From positions 62,001 to 126,000 of the forward strand of contig NZ_WNKY01000005.1 of assembly GCF_009720825.1 (NCBI RefSeq): 64,000 nt of DNA, in the 5' to 3' direction. This document shows positions 18,840 through 28,190 of the stretch, piece by piece. How positions within the stretch are numbered: the first letter of the stretch is position 1; each line of letters opens with the position of its first letter. A program made the translations under genes and the position numbers. The notes under the pieces were generated by a model. The model was given only the letters and a program-made list of their open reading frames with translations, was not told where the DNA came from and did not search any database. The stretch comes from Duganella radicis. Its GTDB lineage: Bacteria > Pseudomonadota > Gammaproteobacteria > Burkholderiales > Burkholderiaceae_D.

Positions 18840-20288
18840 TTAACTAAATTCGCCGACCTTGACGATCCGCAGCGCGTTGGTGCCGCCCACCTGGCCCATC
18901 GGCGAGCCCCAGGTGACCACGATGGTGTCGCCCTTCTTGACCACGCCATTGGCCACCAGCAGTTCCTCGGCCTTCTTCAGCACGGCGGTGCTGCCGCCTT
19001 CCTGCGCCAGATTGTAGGCCTTGACGTTGCGGTACAGCGCCACCTTGCGCAGCGTCGTGGTCGACGGCGTCAGCGCGAAAATCGGCGTATCGATGTTGTG
19101 GCGGCTCATCCAGAGCGCGGTCGAGCCGGACTCGGTCAACGCCACGATCGCCTTCACGTCCAGGTGGTGCGCGGTGAACAGCGCCGCGTAGGCGATCGAC
19201 TGGTCGATACGGGTGAAGGTCGCATTCACGAAGTCGGCGTCGAGCTTGTTGTACTCGGACTGCTCGGCTTCCACGCAAATGGCGGCCATCATTTCAACGG
19301 TTTCAATCGGGTAGCGGCCCGATGCGGTTTCGGCCGACGTCATCACGGCGTCGGTGCCGTCCAGCACGGCGTTGGCCACGTCCGACACTTCGGCGCGGGT
19401 CGGCACGGCGTTGAAGATCATCGACTCCATCATCTGGGTCGCGGTGATCGCCAGCTTGTTCGACTCGCGCGCCATGCGGATCATGCGTTTTTGCAGGGCC
19501 GGCACGGCGGCGTTGCCCACTTCCACCGCCAGGTCGCCACGGGCCACCATGATGCCGTCGGACGCGTCGAGGATCTCCTGCAACAGCGGGATCGCTTCGG
19601 CACGCTCGATCTTGGCGATCATCATCGGCTTGTGGCCGAATGGCTCGCCGGCGATGTTGGCCAGCTGGCGCGCCATTTCCATATCGGTTGCGCTTTTCGG
19701 GAACGAGATCGCCAGGTAGTCGCACTGGAAACTCATTGCCGTCTTGATGTCTTCCATGTCCTTGGCGGTCAGCGCCGGCGCGGTCAGGCCGCCGCCCAGG
19801 CGGTTGATGCCCTTGTTGTTGGACAGCTCGCCGCCGATTTTCACGACGGTGTAAATCTCGCTGCCGATCACCTTGTCGACCACCAGCACGATCAGGCCGT
19901 CGTTCAGCAGCAGCTGGTCGTTCGGACGCACGTCCTGCGGCAGCGCCTTGTAGTCCAGGCCGACGCGTTCCTGGTTGCCCAGTTCGCCGTTCTCGCCCCA
20001 CTTGGCGTCGAGGATGAACTTGTCGCCCTTGGCCAGTTCAATCTTACCATTCTCGAATTTGCCGACGCGGATTTTCGGGCCCTGCATGTCCGCCATGATG
20101 GCGACTTCACGGCCGCACTCGGCGGCTGCCTCGCGCACCAGGCGAGCGCGGTCGATATGATCCTGCGCCTTGCCATGCGAGAAATTCAGGCGCACGACAT
20201 CCACGCCCGCACGGATCATCTTGACCAGTACGTTGAAGTCGGTGGAGGCTGGGCCGATCGTTGCGACAATTTTGGTGCTACGAGACAT
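18840..20288 (-). CDS. pyk: pyruvate kinase
   Basis: The ATG at 20288 after AAGGAA gives 482 residues starting MSRSTKIVATIGPAS; in-frame codons further upstream have no support. RLNFSHGKAQDH (about 35-46), ISFPKSATDME, the active-site stretch IMVARGDLAVEVG (about 263-275) and MTSAETASGRYP are standard. It transfers phosphate from PEP to ADP. It is one of a minus-strand run, pgk then pyk then fba, with a 181 bp spacer before it holding repeats that may be regulatory. A terminator follows. Confidence 0.96.
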   Translation of the reverse strand: MSRSTKIVATIGPASTDFNVLVKMIRAGVDVVRLNFSHGKAQDHIDRARLVREAAAECGREVAIMADMQGPKIRVGKFENGKIELAKGDKFILDAKWGENGELGNQERVGLDYKALPQDVRPNDQLLLNDGLIVLVVDKVIGSEIYTVVKIGGELSNNKGINRLGGGLTAPALTAKDMEDIKTAMSFQCDYLAISFPKSATDMEMARQLANIAGEPFGHKPMMIAKIERAEAIPLLQEILDASDGIMVARGDLAVEVGNAAVPALQKRMIRMARESNKLAITATQMMESMIFNAVPTRAEVSDVANAVLDGTDAVMTSAETASGRYPIETVEMMAAICVEAEQSEYNKLDADFVNATFTRIDQSIAYAALFTAHHLDVKAIVALTESGSTALWMSRHNIDTPIFALTPSTTTLRKVALYRNVKAYNLAQEGGSTAVLKKAEELLVANGVVKKGDTIVVTWGSPMGQVGGTNALRIVKVGEFS

Positions 20289-20366
20289 AGTATTCCTTAG
20301 CGGTAGGTCATGCGAATAGTTTCCGCGCGGCGGAAACCAGGAAGCTGCGCTTTGTTGCGGCGCGGA

Positions 20367-20399
20367 CATCAAATCTGTAGATTTGCTACATATTTGATG
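20367..20399. repeat. Inverted repeat in the pgk-pyk spacer
   Basis: CATCAAAT (20367-20374) and ATTTGATG (20392-20399) are 17 nt apart. Inside is a second small palindrome, AAATC-TGTA-GATTT. The decamer ATTTGCTACA at 20381-20390 recurs at 20433-20442. The block lies upstream of pyk without a T-run, so an operator is more likely than a terminator. Confidence 0.5.
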
Positions 20400-20469
20400 C
20401 CCGCCGCAGGCATTAACTCGATTCTACTGTTAATTTGCTACAAAGCACGACCGTGCTATTTACTACCCT

Positions 20470-21687
20470 TTACTTCGCTGCCGCGCGCTGGGTCAGGATC
20501 TCGACCGCAGGCAGGGTTTTACCCTCCAGGAACTCCAGGAAAGCGCCACCGCCGGTGGAGATGTAGCCCACTTGCTCGCTGATGTTGTACTTGGCGATAG
20601 CGGCCAGGGTGTCGCCACCGCCGGCGATCGAGAACGCCTTCGATTGGGCGATGGCCAGCGCCAGCGTCCTGGTGCCTTCGGCGAACTGGTCGAACTCGAA
20701 CACGCCAACCGGGCCGTTCCACACGATGGTGCCGGCGGCGCCGATTTGCTGCGCCAGCTGGGCGGCGGTTTTAGGGCCGATATCCAGGATCATATCGTCA
20801 TCTGCCACATCTTTGACGTCTTTTACGGTGGCGGCGGCGCCAGGCGAGAATTCCTTGGCGCACACCACATCCACCGGAATAGGCACTTGCGCGCCGCGCT
20901 TGGCCATTTTGTCGATGATCGTTTGTGCGGCGCCCACCAGATCCGGTTCGGCCAGCGATTTGCCGATCTTCAGGCCGGCGGCCAGCATGAAGGTGTTGGC
21001 GATGCCACCGCCGACGATCAGGTTGTCCACCTTGTCCGCCAGCGACTCCAGGATCGACAGCTTGGTCGACACTTTCGAGCCGGCCACGATGGCCAGCAGC
21101 GGACGGGCCGGGGCGCCCAGCGCCTTGCCCAGCGCGTCCAGTTCGGCGGCCAGCAGCGGGCCGGCGGCGGCCACCGGTGCGAATTTGGCGATGCCATGCG
21201 TCGACGCTTCGGCGCGGTGGGCGGTACCAAAGGCGTCATTCACGTAGATGTCGCACAAAGCGGCCATTTTCTGCGCCAGTTCGTCGCTGTTCTTCTTTTC
21301 GCCCTTGTTCACGCGGACGTTTTCCAGCAAGACCACCTGGCCGGCTTGCAGGCCTTCCAGGCCGGCGCCGTCCACCCAGTTCTGTTTCAGCTCGACCGGC
21401 TGGCCCAGCAGTTCCGACAGGCGCTTGGCGACCGGCGCCAGGCTGTCTTCCGGTTTGAACTCGCCTTCGGTCGGACGGCCCAGGTGGGACGTGACCATGA
21501 CCTTGGCGCCGGCGGCAACTGCTGCCTTAATGGCGGGAACAGAGGCGCGAATACGGGTATCTTCGGTGATATTGCCAGCATCATCCTGCGGCACGTTCAG
21601 GTCGGCGCGGATGAAAACGCGTTTGCCTTGCAGTGCGTTTTGATCGATGAGGTCTTGCAGACGAATGAAGTTCAGAACAGCGGACAT
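20470..21687 (-). CDS. pgk: phosphoglycerate kinase
   Basis: The 405 residues have the PGK hallmarks: [18 protein letters not shown] (about 20-37), [10 protein letters not shown] (about 68-77), the Ser/Lys region AGSKVSTKL (about 206-214), [17 protein letters not shown] and [12 protein letters not shown] near the end for nucleotide binding. It makes ATP from 1,3-bisphosphoglycerate. It heads the pgk-pyk-fba series. A gapA gene often precedes it in related genomes, but here azlD lies upstream instead. Sequence and length are ordinary. Confidence 0.97.
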   Translation of the reverse strand: MSAVLNFIRLQDLIDQNALQGKRVFIRADLNVPQDDAGNITEDTRIRASVPAIKAAVAAGAKVMVTSHLGRPTEGEFKPEDSLAPVAKRLSELLGQPVELKQNWVDGAGLEGLQAGQVVLLENVRVNKGEKKNSDELAQKMAALCDIYVNDAFGTAHRAEASTHGIAKFAPVAAAGPLLAAELDALGKALGAPARPLLAIVAGSKVSTKLSILESLADKVDNLIVGGGIANTFMLAAGLKIGKSLAEPDLVGAAQTIIDKMAKRGAQVPIPVDVVCAKEFSPGAAATVKDVKDVADDDMILDIGPKTAAQLAQQIGAAGTIVWNGPVGVFEFDQFAEGTRTLALAIAQSKAFSIAGGGDTLAAIAKYNISEQVGYISTGGGAFLEFLEGKTLPAVEILTQRAAAK

Positions 21688-21754
21688 GGCTACCCAAGGT
21701 CGAGTTGAAGGAAGAGCGCTATTTTACCGCAAGCCCGCTGTGATTTTTCTGTTA

Positions 21755-22087
21755 TTAAGTTACATCTATCAACCGTAATGCCGTGAAGAAAGCCATGCCA
21801 AAGATGATGGTTTCCAGCATATTGCGTCGCAGCAAATAATAAATCGTGGCGACAATCCCGGACACCAGTTTCAGGTTGCTGGCGTCCAGCACCGGCTGGC
21901 CGTTGGCGGCCAAAATGAGGTCGGGCGCGACGATGGCGGCCAGCGCGCAGGCCGGCGCATAGCGCAGCATGTCCTGCACCCGCTTGGGGATGGTGATGTG
22001 ATGGCCGACCAGCCAGAACGAGCTGCGCGTGCAGGCGGTGGCCAGCGCCAGCACCAGGATCACCAGCCAGATTTCCCAGTCAGCCAC
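21755..22087 (-). CDS. azlD: AzlD-family subunit of branched-chain amino acid exporter
   Basis: The 110-residue protein has four hydrophobic segments and the AzlD pattern (TACTRSSFWLVG near the N-terminus, LRYAPACALAAIVAPDL, and a short C-terminal helix). I prefer the GTG at 22087 because GGAG lies 8 nt before it and it overlaps the azlC stop by 8 bp. An ATG at 22108 would add seven residues. AzlC and AzlD form a two-part inner membrane exporter for branched-chain amino acids in characterised cases. Substrate here is by family only. Confidence 0.85.
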   Translation of the reverse strand: MADWEIWLVILVLALATACTRSSFWLVGHHITIPKRVQDMLRYAPACALAAIVAPDLILAANGQPVLDASNLKLVSGIVATIYYLLRRNMLETIIFGMAFFTALRLIDVT

Positions 22088-22814
22088 GTTTGCTACTCCA
22101 TTCTTCAATGACCATCGCCGTCAGCATGCCGACCAGCACGGCGGCCAGCAGACCCAGTTTGTACGGCAGACCATGCGCCAGCACCGACACCGTGCCCGCC
22201 ACCAGCACGCCGCACAGCGCCGGACGGCCCGCCATCAGCGGGATCATCACGCAAATGATGGCCAGCGTCCCGGCAAAGCCCAGCCCCCACTCCGGCGGCA
22301 CCGCGCTGCCGACAAAAATGCCGGCGATCGAACCGATCTGCCACGAGGCCCAGTTCGGGTACAGCAGTCCCTTCAGATACGACAGCTTGCCGACCTGCGG
22401 CGCTTCGGACGGGTATTTTTGCAGGAACAGCGCCACCGTCATATCGCCGGCCACGTAACCCAGCGTCAGCCGCTGGCGCCACGGCAGGTGGGCAAAGTGC
22501 GGCGCCAGCAGGGCGGAAAAGATCACAAAACGCAGGTTCACCACCAAGGCGGTGGCGAAAATCACCCAAATCGGCGCATTGGACGCGATCAGCGGCAACG
22601 CCGCCAACTGTGCCGAACCGGCGAACACCACCAGCGTCATACCCAGCGCCTGCGGTATGGTAAGCCCGGACTTGACCATGGCGATGCCAACCACCAGTCC
22701 CCACGCGCCAATGCCGAACAGCGCCGGCATGCCGGTTTTGACGCCTTCGCGCCAAGAGGGTTCGTGGTGGGCCGCGACGCAGGGAACGCTGGCTGTGCTG
22801 CTGATATCAGTCAT
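22080..22814 (-). CDS. azlC: AzlC-family large subunit of branched-chain amino acid exporter
   Basis: This is a 244-residue inner membrane protein with about six helices. The N-terminal GVKTGMPALFGIGAWGLVVGIAMVKSGLT and the stretch VFAGSAQLAALPLI are AzlC signatures, seen here at about residues 24-78. It is the first gene of a two-gene unit with azlD, whose start overlaps its stop. No Lrp-type regulator is adjacent. Divergent transcription from the zinc-finger gene at 22950 leaves about 135 bp for both promoters. Confidence 0.9.
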   Translation of the reverse strand: MTDISSTASVPCVAAHHEPSWREGVKTGMPALFGIGAWGLVVGIAMVKSGLTIPQALGMTLVVFAGSAQLAALPLIASNAPIWVIFATALVVNLRFVIFSALLAPHFAHLPWRQRLTLGYVAGDMTVALFLQKYPSEAPQVGKLSYLKGLLYPNWASWQIGSIAGIFVGSAVPPEWGLGFAGTLAIICVMIPLMAGRPALCGVLVAGTVSVLAHGLPYKLGLLAAVLVGMLTAMVIEEWSSKRG

Positions 22815-22949
22815 GGAATCGTTGTGGCATTCCTGCCACAGGATAGGCTCTGCCGGGATTGTGGAGGCGCTATTTTACCGACGATTTTTGCTCGCTGCGC
22901 GAATCCGTTAGAATCGTGCTTTTCTCTCAGCCATCTGGAGCCACAAGAA

Positions 22950-23144
22950 ATGACCACCCCAAACGCCGCCAACGCCGTAGAACTCGATGGCAAGGATCTG
23001 CCGGCCCACTGCCCCAACCCAGCCATGCCGCTGTGGTCGTCGCACCCGCGCGTGTTCCTGGAATTCATCCACGGCGAAGCCAAATGCCCGTATTGCGGCA
23101 CCGCCTACCGCCTGAAGCCGGGCACGGTTGTCGGCCATCACTAA
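22950..23144 (+). CDS. small zinc-finger protein (zf-CHCC type)
   Basis: This 64-residue protein begins at an ATG with GGAG 9 nt upstream. It has C in AHCPNP, H in SSHPRVF, and CPYCGTAYRL near the end: the CHCC zinc-ribbon pattern shared with the small complex I accessory subunit NDUFS6 in mitochondria. Bacterial members are about this size and of unsettled role. It is followed 16 bp later by the SnoaL-like gene on the same strand, and these with the hydrolase and DUF2946-like genes look like one operon. Confidence 0.85.
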   Translation: MTTPNAANAVELDGKDLPAHCPNPAMPLWSSHPRVFLEFIHGEAKCPYCGTAYRLKPGTVVGHH

Positions 23145-23160
23145 TCAACCAGCGCCCACC

Positions 23161-23583
23161 ATGCCAGCCAAGAAAACGCACAACGGCAGCGCCGCCGAAA
23201 CCGAAGCGGCCTTCTACGATGCCCTCAACCGTGCTGACCTGGAGGCGCTGATGGCCCTGTGGGCCGAGGACGACGAGATCGTCTGCGTGCATCCCGGCGG
23301 GCCGCGCCTGATCGGGCACGCGGCGATCCGCAACTCGTGGGCCGCCATCCTTGAGCATGGCGGCCTGCACATCATGCCGTCGCAGCTGCATGAGACGCAC
23401 ACCTTGATGAGTTCGGTGCACACGGTGGTGGAAGGCAGCACCGCCGCCACCGGCGAGCCGGCCCACTTGCTGGCCACCAATGTGTACGCGAAAACGCCGC
23501 GCGGCTGGCGCATCGTGCTGCACCATGTGTCGATTGCCCCCGGCCCGGCGCCGGTCGATACACATAGCCAAATCCTGCACTGA
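23161..23583 (+). CDS. SnoaL/NTF2-like protein
   Basis: The ATG at 23161 gives 140 residues; an in-frame TTG further upstream lies within the zinc-finger gene and is less likely. The pattern ETEAAFYDALNRADLEALMALWAEDDEIVCVHPGG, here broken over residues 10-45, plus GWRIVLHHVS at the end, is the cone-shaped NTF2-like fold (DUF4440 or SnoaL_3 type). Such proteins bind or isomerise small ligands. No specific substrate can be assigned. It lies 8 bp before the hydrolase gene. Confidence 0.8.
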   Translation: MPAKKTHNGSAAETEAAFYDALNRADLEALMALWAEDDEIVCVHPGGPRLIGHAAIRNSWAAILEHGGLHIMPSQLHETHTLMSSVHTVVEGSTAATGEPAHLLATNVYAKTPRGWRIVLHHVSIAPGPAPVDTHSQILH

Positions 23584-23591
23584 TTGCCGCC

Positions 23592-24542
23592 GTGAAGTAC
23601 ACCGCGCCGTTCTGGCTGCCCAGCGGCCATCTGCAAACCATTTATCCGGCGATCGCCATCGCCAAACCCGCCATCCAGTTCCGCCGCGAGCGCTGGGATA
23701 CGCCGGACGGCGACTTCATCGACGTGGATTTTGTCGACGGCCAGCCCGGCCATCCCTTCGTGGTGCTGTTCCACGGACTGGAAGGCTCGTCCGACAGCCA
23801 CTACGCGCGCGCCCTGATGGCGGACGTGCAGGCACGCGGCTGGTCCGGCGCCGTGCCGCACTTCCGCGGTTGCTCGGGTGAAGCCAATCGCGCACCGCGC
23901 TTCTACCACTCCGGCGACGCCGCCGAGATCGACTGGATCATCCGCCGCCTGCACGCCCGGCGCGGCAAGGACAGCGGCAAGTTTTACGCCACCGGCGTCT
24001 CGCTGGGCGGCAACGCCCTGCTGCGCTGGCTGGGCGAATCGCAGCACCAGGCCGACTTTATCGACGCCGCCTGCGCCGTCTCGGCGCCGCTGGACCTGGC
24101 ACAAGGCGGCGTGTCGCTGTCGAGCGGCTTCAACATGCTCTACACGCGCATGTTCCTGCAAACGCTGAAGCCCAAGTGCGTAGCCAAACTACAGCAGTTC
24201 CCCGGCCTGTTCGATCTGGACGCCCTGCACGCCGCGCGCGACCTGTATGCTTTCGACAACGTGGTGACCGCGCCGCTGCATGGCTACCGCGACACCGACG
24301 ACTACTGGCACCGCGCCAGCGCCAAGCACGTGCTGACCGACATCACGCTGCCCACGCTGGTGCTGAACGCCAGGAACGATCCCTTCCTGCCCGGCCGCCA
24401 CCTGCCGCAACGTGCGTCGCCGCGCGTGGTATTGGACTATCCTGAGCATGGCGGCCATGTCGGCTTTGCCGTCGGCGGGCCGCCGGGCCGCATCAACTGG
24501 CTGCCCAAGAAGCTGATTCACTTCCTCGAACAACATGGATGA
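23592..24542 (+). CDS. YheT-family alpha/beta-hydrolase
   Basis: The GTG start gives 316 residues that open with the family pattern FWLPSGHLQTIYPA. LFHGLEGSSDSHYA carries the oxyanion region, GVSLGGNALLRWLGE the nucleophile Ser (about residue 137), LNARNDPFLPG the Asp, and the His is near HGGHVGFA. YheT-type hydrolases are cytosolic and of uncertain substrate. The gene is embedded in a short operon: 8 bp after the SnoaL-like gene and overlapping the next gene by 8 bp. Confidence 0.88.
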   Translation: MKYTAPFWLPSGHLQTIYPAIAIAKPAIQFRRERWDTPDGDFIDVDFVDGQPGHPFVVLFHGLEGSSDSHYARALMADVQARGWSGAVPHFRGCSGEANRAPRFYHSGDAAEIDWIIRRLHARRGKDSGKFYATGVSLGGNALLRWLGESQHQADFIDAACAVSAPLDLAQGGVSLSSGFNMLYTRMFLQTLKPKCVAKLQQFPGLFDLDALHAARDLYAFDNVVTAPLHGYRDTDDYWHRASAKHVLTDITLPTLVLNARNDPFLPGRHLPQRASPRVVLDYPEHGGHVGFAVGGPPGRINWLPKKLIHFLEQHG

Positions 24543-25122
24543 CATCGTCAAACAGGCACTGGCCAAGTGGCCCAACGTGCCGCATTGCTATGGCTGGCTG
24601 GCGCTGGACGCGCGCGGCAACTGGCGCATGCGCGACGAGCGCGCCCAGCACTTCAACCTGCCCGGCGACAAGTTGACCAATGCCGCGCTGGTCGGCTTTA
24701 TCACGCGCAATTACGCGGTGGATGAGCGCGGCTGCTGGTATTTCCAGAACGGCCCGCAGCGGGTCTATGTGCAGCTGGAAGCCACGCCCTTCATCGTGCG
24801 CACCGATCCGGCGGCCGGCTGGCTGCTGCACACCGGCGCCCCGCTGGGCCCGCTCGACGCGGCATTGCTGACCGAGGCCGGCGCGCTGGTGCTGCGCCGC
24901 GGCGACATCATCGCGCAACTGGACGACCGCGACTTCGCCGACGTCCTGCCGCGTTTGCTCATCAACGAGGCGCCGGTGGCGGATGAAGTCTTGCTGGCAT
25001 GGATGGAAGGGCGCGACGAGAGCGCGCTCAGCCTGGACGGTATCCTGGTCGAGCGCATCGCCGCCGACCGGCTGGCGGCGCGCTACGGCTACGTCAGCGT
25101 ACCGTCGGCCCCGGCTGCATAG
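24535..25122 (+). CDS. conserved hypothetical protein of Burkholderiales (DUF2946-like)
   Basis: The 195 residues start MDDIVKQALAKWPNVPHCYGWL, followed by ALDARGNWRMRDE, GFITRNYAVDERGCWYFQNGPQRVYVQLE. I recall this pattern from a Burkholderiales family annotated as DUF2946, always next to YheT-type hydrolases; the number is from memory. There is no signal peptide, membrane segment or obvious catalytic motif. It overlaps the hydrolase by 8 bp upstream and the 3' end of bepA by 29 bp on the opposite strand. Function unknown. Confidence 0.75.
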   Translation: MDDIVKQALAKWPNVPHCYGWLALDARGNWRMRDERAQHFNLPGDKLTNAALVGFITRNYAVDERGCWYFQNGPQRVYVQLEATPFIVRTDPAAGWLLHTGAPLGPLDAALLTEAGALVLRRGDIIAQLDDRDFADVLPRLLINEAPVADEVLLAWMEGRDESALSLDGILVERIAADRLAARYGYVSVPSAPAA

Positions 25123-26809
25123 GGTCGGTCAGCTTGCGTAGGCGGTCGAACGGACTGGCGTAGGGATTGTTGCTGTTGTCCTTGTCGTCCTTGCCGGACT
25201 TGAGCTCGGCCTTGAAGGCCGGGCGCGCTTCCGCCATATCCTTCTTACCCTTGTCGCCCAGTTCCTCGCGGCGGCGCGCCTGCCATTCGCGCTCACGCGC
25301 ATCGATCAGCGACTGATCGTAGAACGAGGCGTCGGGCGCCTTGCGCGCATAGCCCAGCTGATCCAGCGCCGACAAGGTGCCGCCTTGCAGGAAGTACGAC
25401 TCGGCCAGGGCGATGTGCTGCAAGGCCAGCTTGCCCTGCTTGGAATACACGCGCGCCAAGATGTCATAGACCTCGATATCGTCACGATACAGCTGCGCCT
25501 GGTCGCGCAGGTAGACGGCGGCCTCCTCCAGCTTGCCGGCCGCCAGCAGCGCCTCGCCATACTGATGGGCAATGCCGCGTGACAGCGGGAATTTCTGATG
25601 CGCCGCGTCCGCCTCCAGCACCGCCTTGGCCAGCACCGGCTGATTCTCGGTCTGCGCCAGCTTGATTTCGATGGAGGTTGCGGTGAAGATGGCCTCGGCC
25701 TTGCTGCGCGGCGAGGCGCCGAACACGCCGGTCGGCGGCGGCCGGTTGACCGTCTCCTGCGCCTTCTCCAGCCAGGTCTGCGCGGCCGTGAAATCGCCCT
25801 GTTTCATGCTGAGGAACGCCATGCCGTACTGGCCGGCGGCCTTTTGCTGCCAGCTATCCTGCTGGAGCTGCGCCTGGAAGAACTGCCGGGTTTCGTTGTA
25901 GCCGTTGGCGGTCTGGTCTTGCAGCACGCGGGCGCGCGAGCGCACCAGATAAAAGTCCAGGCTGTCGACGCGCTGCTTGTAAGGCTGCTCGCGGATGCGC
26001 GCCTGAATATCGGCGATGCGCTCGCTGGTCAGCGGGTGGGTCAGCAGCCAGGCCGGCACCAGATCGCTGTAATTGCGGGTCGAGTTCTGCATCTGCTGGA
26101 AGAAGGCCACCATGCCCGAGGTATCGAAACCGGCCTCGCCCATGATCTGGAAACCGATGCGGTCGGCCTCGCGCTCTGCCTCGCGGCCGAAGTTGAGCTG
26201 ACGCTGGATGGCCAGGCCCTGGCCGCCGAGGAACACGCCCATGGCCGCATCGCCGCCCTGGCGCGACGCCAGCGCCGCCAGGATCATGGCGGCCAGCGGG
26301 ATCAGGGCATCCTGCTTCTGCTGGCCGATGGAGCGGGCGATGTGCCGCTGCACCACGTGGCCGATCTCGTGGCCCAGCACCGAGGCCAGCTCGGACTCAT
26401 TCTGCGCCTGCAACAGCAGCGCCGAGTGCACGGCGATGAAGCCGCCCGGCAGCGCGAACGCATTCAGCTGCGGATCGCGCACCACGAAGAAAAAGTAATC
26501 GTACTTGGCCTCGCCGCGCGCGCCGGGACGGGCGTCCACCAGCGCGTTGCCGAAGTTATTCATGTATTCGAGGATGGGGGCATCGTCGAGATAATCGCGG
26601 TCGCGGCGGATGTCGCGCATGATCTCCTCGCCCAGCTTGCGTTCCATCAGCGGCGAGAGATCCTGATTCTCGGTGCCGCCGAGTGCCGGCAGATTGGGGA
26701 TCTTGGCCGGCGCGAGCACGTTCTGCGCCATCGCCATCGGCATGGCCACCAGCAGGGCCGCGGCGACGGTGCGCAGGCGGCCGGAGTAAGAGGAGCGTTT
26801 TGCTTTCAC
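25094..26809 (-). CDS. bepA: BepA/YfgC-type M48 metalloprotease with TPR domain
   Basis: The 571-residue precursor has a signal peptide ending AMA-Q. The zinc protease core holds HEIGH at residues 147-151, with FALPGGFIAVHSALLLQAQNE before it and the third zinc ligand in REAEREADRIGFQIM. After it come helical TPR-like repeats to about residue 490 and a charged tail. In E. coli BepA is periplasmic and helps assemble or degrade outer membrane proteins such as LptD. The start is GTG, with no strong ribosome binding site visible. It is divergent from moaC only 38 bp away, so the promoters must overlap. Confidence 0.9.
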   Translation of the reverse strand: MKAKRSSYSGRLRTVAAALLVAMPMAMAQNVLAPAKIPNLPALGGTENQDLSPLMERKLGEEIMRDIRRDRDYLDDAPILEYMNNFGNALVDARPGARGEAKYDYFFFVVRDPQLNAFALPGGFIAVHSALLLQAQNESELASVLGHEIGHVVQRHIARSIGQQKQDALIPLAAMILAALASRQGGDAAMGVFLGGQGLAIQRQLNFGREAEREADRIGFQIMGEAGFDTSGMVAFFQQMQNSTRNYSDLVPAWLLTHPLTSERIADIQARIREQPYKQRVDSLDFYLVRSRARVLQDQTANGYNETRQFFQAQLQQDSWQQKAAGQYGMAFLSMKQGDFTAAQTWLEKAQETVNRPPPTGVFGASPRSKAEAIFTATSIEIKLAQTENQPVLAKAVLEADAAHQKFPLSRGIAHQYGEALLAAGKLEEAAVYLRDQAQLYRDDIEVYDILARVYSKQGKLALQHIALAESYFLQGGTLSALDQLGYARKAPDASFYDQSLIDAREREWQARRREELGDKGKKDMAEARPAFKAELKSGKDDKDNSNNPYASPFDRLRKLTDPMQPGPTVR

Positions 26810-26847
26810 GGTGATATGATACCCGCAAAATCACTACCGTATCCGCC

Positions 26848-27333
26848 ATGACCACCGATCACCTGACCCACTTCGACGCCACCGGACAAGCCCATATGGT
26901 GGACGTTGGCGCCAAGGCGGAAACCCACCGCGTCGCGCTGGCGACCGGCTCCATCCGCATGAAGCCGGAAACCCTGGCCATCATCATGAGCGGCACCGCC
27001 AAGAAAGGCGACGTGCTGGGCATCGCGCGCATCGCCGCCATCATGGCCTCCAAGCGCACCAGCGACCTGATCCCACTGTGCCATCCGCTGGCTCTGACCA
27101 AAGTGGCGGTCGATTTCGACACCGACGTCGAGCATTCCAGCGTCCACTGCAAGGCGCAAGTGGAGACTTACGGCAAAACCGGCGTCGAAATGGAAGCGCT
27201 GACCGCAGTGCAAGTCGGCCTGCTTACCATCTACGACATGTGCAAGGCGGTCGACCGCGGCATGGTCATGTCCAACATCCGCGTCACCGAAAAACACGGC
27301 GGCAAATCCGGCGACTGGAGCGCGACAAGCTAG
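26848..27333 (+). CDS. moaC: cyclic pyranopterin monophosphate synthase
   Basis: The 161 residues carry MoaC signatures throughout: [17 protein letters not shown] near the start, [31 protein letters not shown] (split over about 52-82) and the C-terminal [23 protein letters not shown] with [17 protein letters not shown]. It makes cPMP in molybdenum cofactor biosynthesis after MoaA. No other mo- genes are nearby, which is common for a lone moaC. It starts 38 bp from the divergent bepA. Confidence 0.96.
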   Translation: MTTDHLTHFDATGQAHMVDVGAKAETHRVALATGSIRMKPETLAIIMSGTAKKGDVLGIARIAAIMASKRTSDLIPLCHPLALTKVAVDFDTDVEHSSVHCKAQVETYGKTGVEMEALTAVQVGLLTIYDMCKAVDRGMVMSNIRVTEKHGGKSGDWSATS

Positions 27334-27412
27334 TCATATTGTCTGATTGTTACCCAAACTTGGCGGGTATATAATTAATGCGCAGGGACAATTTTTCATA
27401 AGAAAGAGCTGA

Positions 27413-28126
27413 ATGAGTAGCAACCCTCCGCCACGTGAAGCCAAGACTCAGGAGTACGAGTTTGAGCAGATGAACCTGCAAGTGGGCGGCAGGATTCAGT
27501 TCATCACCCACCGCACCATCAAGCCGATTCAGCACTTTTCCACTCTCATCGGCTGGGTCAAGGATGAGTACATGATCGTCAAGGTGCCGTTCGAGAATGG
27601 CGCGCCGATCGCGCTCAACGATGGCGACAAACTGACCATCCGTGTCTTCTCCGGCGTGAACGTGTGTTCGTTCTCCTGCGTGGTCCAGCGCGTGTTCCCG
27701 CGGCCCTTGTTCTACGCCCATCTGAGCTTCCCGGTCTCGATCCAGGGCACCAGCCTGCGCGCGGCGATGCGGGTTAAGGTCGATATCCCGGCCCAGGTGA
27801 GCACCGCTTCCGGCGCCAGCACGTCGGTGTTCCTGGTCAATCTCAGCGTGTCGGGCGCCCTGATCGAATCGCCCAAGCAGTTGACCGATGGCGACGCGCA
27901 AGTGGCGCTGTCGTTCTATCTGATCGCCCAGCCCGGCAACCGCCAGGTGCGCGTCAATCCCAATGCCACCATCCGCAATATCAATGTGGTCAAGCCGGCC
28001 ACCGGCGACAAGCCCGAGGTGTTCACCTACGGCGTGCAGTTCCTCGACCTCGACCCGGTCCACTACACCATGCTGCAAAACCTCACCTACGAAGCCCTGA
28101 TCGCCGATCGCCAGAAGATCGTCTGA
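27413..28126 (+). CDS. YcgR-like PilZ-domain c-di-GMP receptor
   Basis: The 237 residues comprise an N-terminal beta domain (YcgR-N type, about 15-110) and a PilZ domain with the c-di-GMP motif: R116 and R120 in RAAMR, then LVNLSVSGALIES. The domain continues with AFQ-like GVQFLDLD near the end. It would bind c-di-GMP and act on flagella or pili. It ends at a bidirectional terminator shared with the pilin gene, which fits a link to type IV pilus or surface motility; that link is inference from position. Confidence 0.85.
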   Translation: MSSNPPPREAKTQEYEFEQMNLQVGGRIQFITHRTIKPIQHFSTLIGWVKDEYMIVKVPFENGAPIALNDGDKLTIRVFSGVNVCSFSCVVQRVFPRPLFYAHLSFPVSIQGTSLRAAMRVKVDIPAQVSTASGASTSVFLVNLSVSGALIESPKQLTDGDAQVALSFYLIAQPGNRQVRVNPNATIRNINVVKPATGDKPEVFTYGVQFLDLDPVHYTMLQNLTYEALIADRQKIV

Positions 28127-28146
28127 GCAACCGCCGGAGTAAACGC

Positions 28147-28175
28147 AAAAGCCCGCCGGCATGCCGGCGGGCTTT
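28147..28175. terminator. Bidirectional terminator between PilZ gene and pilin gene
   Basis: A perfect palindrome (GCCCGCCGGCA/TGCCGGCGGGC, 28151-28172) is flanked by AAAA on the left and TTT on the right, so it can end transcripts from both sides. Confidence 0.9.
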
Positions 28176-28190
28176 CACGTGGTCACAACA

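Noticed and set aside
22029-22949. A long plus-strand open frame running over azlC and azlD into the zinc-finger gene
   Set aside because: Only its last 64 codons are a real gene; the rest is antisense to azlCD and has no start signal.
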